The translations under genes were made by a program, and so were the position numbers. DNA of 64,000 bases from Rhynochetos jubatus (Eukaryota; Chordata; Aves; Eurypygiformes; Rhynochetidae). The notes under the pieces were generated by a model. The model had not been told where the DNA came from and made no database searches. It saw nothing but the letters and a program-made list of their open reading frames with translations. How positions within the stretch are numbered: the first letter of the stretch is position 1; every line of letters begins with the position of its first letter. This document shows, in pieces, positions 56,794-64,000 of the stretch. Where the stretch lies: the NCBI GenBank assembly GCA_027574665.1, contig CM050656.1:2293001-2357000 (forward strand). The letters are read 5' to 3'.

Positions 56794-59700
56794 TTCTAAT
56801 GTTCCGTTCTAGTTTGTTAGGCATTTTGAATTAAGCTCTGTCAGAACGATACACCAGTGAGCTTTAGCGGGTAAGGCACGTGTATTTTCATTACGCAATC
56901 TTTGATAACCCTCAGATAACCGTGCTTGTGCCCTTCTGTTTCGATGAAGCCGTGTGTATTTTTCTCTCGGGATGGCATCCGTTAGCTGCTGTGTGTACAG
57001 GGCTGTCCTGTGCTGGCAGAACCGGGAGGGCACGAGCTGAAAAACCCCTGCGGTCGGTACACGTGGATGCTAATTCTGGGGACGGAGAGCAGATCCCCAC
57101 AGGTTTGGTACCAAAAATTCCCTGCATTCAAGTGAAATATTCAACAGCTTTTGTTTTTATGATATGACCACATGAATCCTAAAACCCCAAATCTGTTTCA
57201 TTTAATAGTAAGTCTCTCGTGGCTAATTTTGTATGCAGTACACAGAGTAGCATGACTATTCTGGGATATGATCCCAGTAACAGTGGTGAGTCATCAGCCG
57301 CAGCAACAGTAATGATATGAGGATCTATTTATTACTGCTCTTCTAGGCTGTGAGTTCTCCTGAGCAGTGAGTTCATCTAGAAATTATGTAATTATTCCTC
57401 CTGGATGATTTCTCTTATTGGTTTGTAATTACAAAATATTCTCAGAACACTTCTGCATCTTAAAATTAAGTCCTCGGAATGACTTAATGCGAGAAGAACT
57501 AAGAGATTAAATCTTACCTTGTTTATATTCATTTTATTTGACTTTATCAATCAGACAGCTTTCTAGATGTTGTTGCACAAACTTCGCCTTTTTTTTTTTT
57601 GTTTGTTTAGCGCATCATTCACTGGGTTGTCAGATTAGAAACAAATATTTGGGGTAGAAATATCTGGTCTTGGAAACTGGTAGGAGGGGAGATTCCTTCT
57701 AGGAGTCCGTGGCTCATCGTTTCTTGGGTGGGAGAAGGGCTGAATGCGTAACGGTTGGAGGAGTTGTCCTCATCGCCTCCTAATTGCCAGCTCTCCCTGG
57801 GGAGGGGTGAGGGGATCCACAAGCTTTAGGGAGCGTGTGCTGGCACCCGAGTCCTCCCCCAACTGCTACTTGTTTTCATAAACAGCCTTCCTTTGCCAAG
57901 TGCTGGTCCGTGCGTGTTTATCCAAGAAAAAGCAGCACCGCTACTCTGCAGAAGTGAGAGGCAGGTGGTTGGCAAGAACCTCTTCCTGAAAAAAAAAAAG
58001 GAAAGCGGGTGTTAAACTCTCTCAGGGGCCCCTGGCATGGCCTGGGTGTCATGGGGAGCCTGGCATAGAGAGCTCGGGGATGCTGCTGGCCCCAGACACA
58101 GCCCTTGGACCCGGACATGTTCACAGCCTGCCGGACCCCTTCCTGGCAGCGTGGGAATGCTGATTTGTCTTGCTGTCTTACACCAACTTGCACCCTGCTG
58201 CTCCTGTTCAGACACACGCAGTATTCATTTTCGTGTTCTGCATCGCCAGAAATCACAGGGGAGCCCCGTACCTGTCTGGGTCACCTCCTTAAGGTCTCGG
58301 TCCATCAAAGCATCGCTGTGCCTGGATGTTCCTGTATCCTGGGCGCAGTGTACCACAGGTTACCCGTTCAGATGGCTTCTTCATCTCGTATCTGCTCATG
58401 CCAGCACGGCTGTATTGAATTTCTGGGGACTCCGCAGACAGGGCTCGCCCTGACCCCTGCAAAGACGTGGTGCAGCAATACCTCAGATGTCCTGATTGAC
58501 ACCAGCGGGGGAAATCGTTAAGAAAAAGATATTTGGAATTAAAAATGCAGGTAATTTTTCCAGACTAATCATTCTCTGCTAGCTGTGGGTCTGCCGTTCT
58601 CACCTTCCCATGGGCCACCTCACACGGTGGCTTCAGCAGCTCAGGAGGGCTGCGGACTCCTCCCCGTGCCGCTGGAGGAAGCTTTGGACGCCCTTCATGA
58701 TGCTCTCCATCCCTCAGCACTGAGGAGTCCAAGCTCCATCCCTCGTGGCACTCTGTGGGAACACATCTGGAATTGTTGACAAACATCAAGAGGACGCTTG
58801 TCCTTCTCAGCTTTCTGGACAGGAGGAGCCACGCGCTGTCTGCTGGGATCGGAGCTATTTCTGCACGGTACCTGGCTTGTTTCTGATCGCATCAACCAGA
58901 GCCCGTTAGCAGTGGCATTTGGTGAAAGGAGAACAAGACATCAGCGTGCACTTGGGTAACGTCCTGATTCCCTGCCGTGTTTCTGTGCCTGAGTCCTTGT
59001 GCCCTTTCTGCCCACCTGAAATGCTGAAGTATTTTGTTTGGAGGTAGGTGATGAGTTTGTCCATGGAAAGTTGCTGTAGCACTGAGATTAATGTTTTTTG
59101 TCTTTGCCTAGAGCTGAAAAGATAAAAAAACCCCTTATGACAGACTTCAAAGCAGCCCATGTTCTCTTTGGTACCTATGGGAACAGAAGATGCTTTCATG
59201 TTTGTCCCCAGCTGAAATCCCGTGGTGAGCTGAGCCACAGCATATCCAAGTACATCCTGGCGTGTGGACAGGGAACCTTCCCAACCAACGTTTTATCAGC
59301 AGTTTTGTCACCCGCAGGAGCAGGTCCGGGGTATATTGGCACAATCTGACCGCAGACGAGATGGAGCACGAAGCAGCCTCCCCGTAACGTCGGTGGATTC
59401 GGTACTGAATGTGTCTCACCATGATTCAAAGGCTGTAGATTAAAAAACCCCATAGCGTTCAACCTGTTGCATCTTGCCACGAGTGCTGTGGGGAGCCAGG
59501 GGCAGCGGGTCAGCTGGGCGCCAGCAAGGCACCGGGTCAGCCAGGCTGCAGAATTTGGCCCCGAAATTCCCCTTTCATGGGAGGGAGGAAGGAGCCGTGA
59601 TGCGGCTCTCTGCTCATTAGGGAAACCTGCTCTCTCTTCAGCGGTTGCCTAGTATCTCCCAGATGTTTGTAACCTCATATAAACAGATAATAAAATCATG

Positions 59701-60440
59701 AATCTCGGCGAGGTAAGTCCTCCGCTGCAACGCTTCACGGGATCGTGCGCCTCCTCCTTGGCATCCAGAAAAGCCGCAAGCGAGGGAACGGGGATCTGTT
59801 CAGCTGCGGGGCGTGCGTGGCCGAACCGCTCCCTCCTGAGACGCTCGACTCCTTGGGTTTTCTGAGGGGTTAGATAAATATTTCATAGGTTTAGTCTCGA
59901 TTTAGAAAGAGGAAAAAAGTGCTGTCCTTCTATTTATAATCTGTTCCTCGGAGCCGCGCTGTAGGCGCAACGCAGTCGGGGTATTTCAAAAGAGGGGCAC
60001 GCTTGCGAGGCTCTTGGAAAGCTCAGAATCACGTATTGTTGTTCGGTTCTTATGGACGTCTGTTATTTTTACATATCTAATTCTGTTTTAATCTGTTTTA
60101 TGTGCTGTATTTTGACATTTCTGTTCAATTTTTATCGCTTCCTTAACACAGGAATAGACATTTGAAAGATGGTTTAGCAATTAGTTTGGAAGGAGAGGTT
60201 AATTAAAAATAAAAAGGCAGTGGTGAAAAGGGTCTGTCTGAGACACGTCGTTCTAGGTCCTGTGGGGTGTTTTTAATTAGACAGTGGGTTTTTGCCCAGA
60301 TGAAGTAAATGCAGTAGGTTTCTGTCTTGAGGTGTTTGGTGCGGTGCCGCGTGTGACGTGGCGAGATGTGAGCTGGAGGTGCGGGTTGCCACGAGAGCTG
60401 TGGGGTGGATAAGGATGGAGCTGCCCAGGAGACGCACTGG
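56794..60440. other. Unique noncoding DNA
   Basis: About 3.6 kb without a recognised exon or transposon. The stretch 57180-57560 is AT-rich with many TAAT/ATTA cores and looks like a conserved noncoding element; 60040-60215 is similar. T12 (57589-57600) and A11 (57989-57999) tracts are present. Frames at 58037-58521 (138 aa twice, plus) and 58906-59238 (110 aa, minus) have no known domain. A good polypyrimidine-AG at 59092-59111 precedes a plus frame, but no donor or known peptide supports an exon. Confidence 0.5.
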
Positions 60441-60587
60441 AATCATAGAATCATGGAATGGTTTGGGTTGGGAGGGACCTTAAAGCCCACCCAGTCCCAC
60501 CCCCTGCCATGGGCAGGGACACCCTCCACTAGCCCAGGTTGCTCCAAGCCTCACCCAGCCTGGCCTTGGACACTCCCAGGGATGGGG
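60441..60587 (-). mobile_element. CR1: CR1 retrotransposon, short 3' end
   Basis: The plus strand opens AATCATAGAATCATGGAATGG, the intact terminal octamers in reverse. It continues through GGGTTGGGAGGGACCTTAAAG and GGGCAGGGACACCCTCCAC to CACTCCCAGGGATGGGG, where the match stops. At about 147 bases it is the most 5'-truncated complete tail here. It keeps the whole 3' terminus. Confidence 0.94.
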
Positions 60588-63500
60588 AAATGGGTGGTAT
60601 GGAAGTTAGCAATGGGGTTTCTCCGGGATAAATCCTAGATCTGATCATCTGCAGTATTTCCGTGGCTAGGTTTGTGTTGGTTCCATCCTTTGGCCTGCTG
60701 CACACCCGCTGTTGCACGTCGTGCTGCCGCACTGGAAGGATGGCCTGGGTGAGGATCGGCAACACAGAGCGGAAGGTCCCGTACGTGGGAGTTATTAAGG
60801 AAAGCCTCGGATACAGATTGGGACCTCGTTAGCTGAGAACAGCTCGGGAGGAGATCCAGCGTGCTGACTACAAGCCATGAGCCCCGTACGGCTTTGTAGG
60901 GGTTGGGGGGGTCTCCCCCGAGTGTTTGTGGTGGTGGGACCTCTTGCTTTGCCATGGAATTGCTTGCATGCTGTTATGTGGGACAGGGTATTGGCTCGGT
61001 TGGGAGCAATTTACATACTGAGTGAGGTGAACTTCCCACTGAAGTGCTGCACTCTGTCCCAGTCCCAGCGGTCTCGGAGTCCCTGATCCCTGCTCCTGGC
61101 TGTTGGTCTTTTGGGAGCCATCCCAGCCGCAAACCCCTTACCCAGCGCGGGGAAGGCAGCCGCGGGATCAACAGCACAGGGTCACCTCCTTGTCTGTGAC
61201 CCTGCAGTGGGCCAGGTCAGCTCAATAAACCCATGGAAAGCTTCCAACACTTGTCCTGGGGTGGGTGTTGTGCCGGATGGGAGCAGGGCTGGGGGAGCAG
61301 GGCTGGTGGAGCCGGACCGCCCCCAGGAGGGCCGAGCCCTGGAGAAGCTTTACTGTAAAAACGCCACGAGAAAGAGACTGAAGCCAGCTGGAGGAAGTGC
61401 AGTCAGGGATTTCTTATAAATCATCTCTGCTTTGGCTAAAGCGAGAATCCCCACGCACGTCAACAGTTCCCGACTCCGGCGAAAGCCTCGGGGGCGTCGG
61501 AGCTGGATGACATCACAAGGAAAAGGAGTGAATTCGCAGGGAGGGGAACGCCAGTAAACTAAATTCCTGGTTTTGCCGGGTGGTTGTGTCTTGCGAAGCA
61601 GAGCAGAGGAAGGCTAAGCACGCGGAGAGGTTCAGCATGTGTCATTCCTACTTGTCCCCTGAGTCCAGTGTGGGGACGAAAGCCTGTGGGTCTCCTAAAC
61701 AGACGTTTCCGTTAACCCTTTCTGTTGCTGAGGAGCAGAAGAGGAGCGGTTGGTTCTGTGCGGTGTCCACATCACCGGCCAGTGCATGGGAAGTGGGGAC
61801 CACGGTCTGTCCCAGTGGGATGTCTTGGGCTCGTGAATCCAAGAGAAGCAGCCTGGTTGGTCCTGCCTGGTTGTGAAGAACCAGTGTGTGGATGCGTACG
61901 GACTGCGTGGCACTTGGAAGGAGCCCACCACTCATACAGGCACAAGCTAGTCCTTCTCCTGGAAGAAGCAAGGCAGAGGGGATGCCCCACATGTCCAGGG
62001 GCCATCGCGCTTGGCCGTCGCACGTCTCCAAGTCACCCTGGCACGTCCCTCTCCACCTCCCATAGAGCCCCCTGGCTCCAGAGCTCCCATGTCCAGCCAA
62101 GAGAGGAAAGGCAGGGTTAAGAACTTCTTCATGACGCGTTGTCTGCTCCCGAAGTTACGGATCTCTTGAGATCAACGTGCTTCCTGATGCTGTCTCTACG
62201 AGGACGCTGGCTTCTGGTCTGAGTCCTGGTGTCAGGCCAAATCGCCAAGTCCCTCGTGCCCACCCTGGTGGGGCCATCGCGCTCCCGGTGCTGTACGACA
62301 CCGTAACTGCGGGGAGCGAGTCTGCCTGGCCGCAGCTTGATTTCGTGTGTTTGCGGTTAGAGACGCTCAGGAGAAGAGGGATTTGCTGAAAGAAAGTGGC
62401 AGCGAAGAACACGCTGTGTCTGCCATGTGGAGTGCCTAAAAGGGCTTCCTTGAAAGTCTGGAGAATGAGCGTTAGGTGGAGGCGCAGACACCTCTGGGTG
62501 AGGGTTTGGAGTGGGTATATATTGGATGTCCCAGTTTCACTCAAATCACAAAAGGCTGCCTACATTTTTTTTTTAATCTATAAAGATAGTAAATGGTTTG
62601 GAGTGGAGTCTGGGAGAACAAGCTGACCCCGTTTTGCTTCACTGCAATAAAATTAGTGTTTTAAAAACTATTTCATTAAACTCTACACTTACTGCCGCTC
62701 CCAGACCAGTTTAGCTCCAGCAGAGCAAGCCCAGCTACTGAGGTCGGCTGAGGACTGATGCAATATTATGTATTTATTTTGGATTAATTGTGTTAAGAAA
62801 TGGATTCTGGGGAAAAAAACCCAAAACAAACATTCTCAGGAGGCAACACAGAAAATTGCCAAACCTCGAGCAAAGCTCGTGCCTGGAATCAGGTGTGATG
62901 TGTTCGTACGGCAGTGCGTGGAAGTGTAAAATAACGTACGACGGCCGCGTCGCGTACTGTGTGGCGGGAAGGTGCCGGGGCTGGAGCGGTTCACGCGCGG
63001 AGAGGGAACGTTGAGGGAACAAGGGACGGAGTTTCTGAGTATTGACCAGCCCCCTCACGTAACGCTTCGCTTTCCTTGTCGGCACTCCCGTGCGTTCGCA
63101 GATGAACTCTGCAGTTGCATCCTCTTCTTCAGAGAGGTGTAATTCTGCGGCGCCGGTGCCGCCGAGCTGAGTCCAAGTGAGCAAGCGAGCTCCGGTGCCG
63201 GTGAGCCGAGGGCGCAGCACGGCTCCCGCGAGCTCGCAGCTGGGGACCCAGCGGCAGCCCAGATTTCCAGCCCAGACTCTCTGTCTCTTTGCTTCTCCGG
63301 GTTTAAGTCATGAACTTACCAGTCACACATTTTTATGCAATTTAATATCTTTTGCGTGGCTGCATTTTCTCTTCTGTTATTAGAAAAGAAAAGGAAAAGC
63401 TCTCATGGGCATGAATGAGGATTTATGTAATAGGTTGCAATGGCTCCATCAAAGCCATTGTGCTCTATCTTGTGAATATCTATTTAATCAGTGGTTTTTA

Positions 63501-63756
63501 AAAAAAGACCTTATTTGTGCTAAGTGATTTTTCTTTCATAGACTGCAGCATGAATTTCATACTCTTGTGGAGACGGAGTGCAGCCAGTCCAGCTACTCCA
63601 GGCTTGAATGCTGCTATTGAACCGCCTTTGTGCGGGAAAGAGATTCAAGCACTAAAGGTGCAGTTCAGATGGTTGTGGAGCTGCTGCGAGAGCCTGGGAA
63701 GGAGCCTTGCGAGGATGCTGCTTCTGTGATGAAGTACCAGGGGTTATTAATTATTC
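60588..63756. other. Unique noncoding DNA with a TAAT/SOX-like block at the end
   Basis: About 3.2 kb with no exon or transposon recognised. The first 2 kb is GC-rich to neutral, with overlapping frames up to 150 aa (61648-62100, minus) lacking any known domain. From 63300 to 63540 the DNA is AT-rich and contains a perfect CAATGGCT inverted repeat. A canonical AATAAA occurs near 62646 in AT-rich DNA, but no terminal exon is identified before it. Confidence 0.5.
63438..63460. repeat. Perfect inverted repeat CAATGGCT / AGCCATTG
   Basis: CAATGGCT (63438-63445) and AGCCATTG (63453-63460) are exact inverses separated by 7 bases. Both contain the CCATTG/CAATGG form of the HMG-box (SOX) recognition core, and the neighbouring CCATTGTGCT strengthens the resemblance. 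Paired opposed SOX sites are known for SOXE dimers, though spacing and core differ here. Regulatory function is inferred only. Confidence 0.6.
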
Positions 63757-64000
63757 CTAGAATCATGGAGAGCGGTTTGGGTTGGGAGGGACCCTAAAGC
63801 CCACCCAGTCCCACCCCCTGCCATGGACAGGGACACCCCCCACTAGGCCAGGTTGCTCCAAGCCTCATCCAGCCTGGCCTTGGACACTGCCAGGGATGGG
63901 GCATCCACAGCTTCTCTGGGCAACCTGTCCCAGTGCTCCCCACCCTCTGCGGGCAGAATTCCTTCCTGATGTCCCATCTCCATCTCCCTCTTTCAGTTTA
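63757..64000 (-). mobile_element. CR1: CR1 retrotransposon 3' end, cut by the right window edge
   Basis: The plus strand starts TCCTAGAATCATGGAGAGCGG, then follows the reverse CR1 3' UTR (GGGAGGGACCCTAAAGCCC, CACTAGGCCAGGTTGCTCC, CTCTGGGCAACCTGTCCCAG) to CATCTCCCTCTTTCAGTTTA at the last base. The 3' end is inside the window and the rest continues outside. Orientation matches the copies at 1 and 60441. Confidence 0.95.

Noticed and set aside
59092-59349. Possible terminal exon after a good polypyrimidine-AG at 59111
   Set aside because: The following 80-residue frame has no known domain and nothing supports an upstream exon.
1-64000. tRNA, rRNA or snRNA genes
   Set aside because: No cloverleaf with A/B boxes, conserved rRNA core or snRNA motif was noticed by eye. 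A covariance-model scan could not be run.

Overview
This is about 64 kb of eukaryotic, almost certainly avian, nuclear DNA. The evidence is a dense scatter of 5'-truncated CR1 non-LTR retrotransposons. Several share the usual bird CR1 3' end, which closes on a repeated ATGATTCT-type octamer, and one carries a nested avian-type endogenous-retrovirus LTR. Base composition swings between AT-rich stretches and short CpG-dense islands. There are no operons, ribosome-binding sites, CRISPR arrays, phage genes or compact ORFs. The copies look like those of neognath birds, but I cannot name the species.

I find no host protein-coding exon, tRNA, rRNA or known small RNA that I can support. Nearly all open frames are short, overlap one another on both strands, and sit in GC-rich or repeat DNA where stop codons are rare. 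The only recognisable coding relic is the decayed 3' end of a CR1 ORF2 (reverse transcriptase protein) near 55.0-55.2 kb. The window is best read as intergenic DNA or the inside of a large intron.

Layout. 0-5 kb: a CR1 at the left edge, a GC-rich segment (1.5-2.7 kb) with a full cAMP-response-element palindrome, a short 12-bp tandem repeat and an AT hairpin, then a CR1. 5-21 kb: mostly unique DNA with AT-rich homeodomain-type blocks, a CR1 of a second subtype (9.8 kb), a truncated CR1 (12.3 kb) and a CpG cluster (19.9-20.2 kb). 21-33 kb: an old rearranged CR1, unique AT-rich DNA with overlapping palindromes (28.4 kb), and a CR1 at 29.6 kb. 32.8-33.6 kb: a CR1 split by a solo LTR. 34-39.6 kb: a 16-base G run, a 49-bp minisatellite (38.1-38.4 kb) and the strongest CpG island (39.2-39.5 kb). 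43-54 kb: GC-rich, with two CR1s (46.1 and 49.2 kb; the second has a large internal deletion) and a promoter-like CpG region with a CRE (50.2-51.2 kb). 54-64 kb: the longest CR1 (54.97-55.63 kb), three more CR1s, and an AT-rich block with an inverted CAATGGCT repeat near 63.4 kb.

CR1 fragments add up to roughly 4.5 kb (about 7%) and the LTR to 0.5 kb, ordinary for a bird. No gene system links these parts. The points of interest are repeat history (nesting, internal deletions, a frame-rotating minisatellite) and candidate regulatory DNA (CpG islands and AT-rich palindromes). No undescribed multi-gene system is visible.
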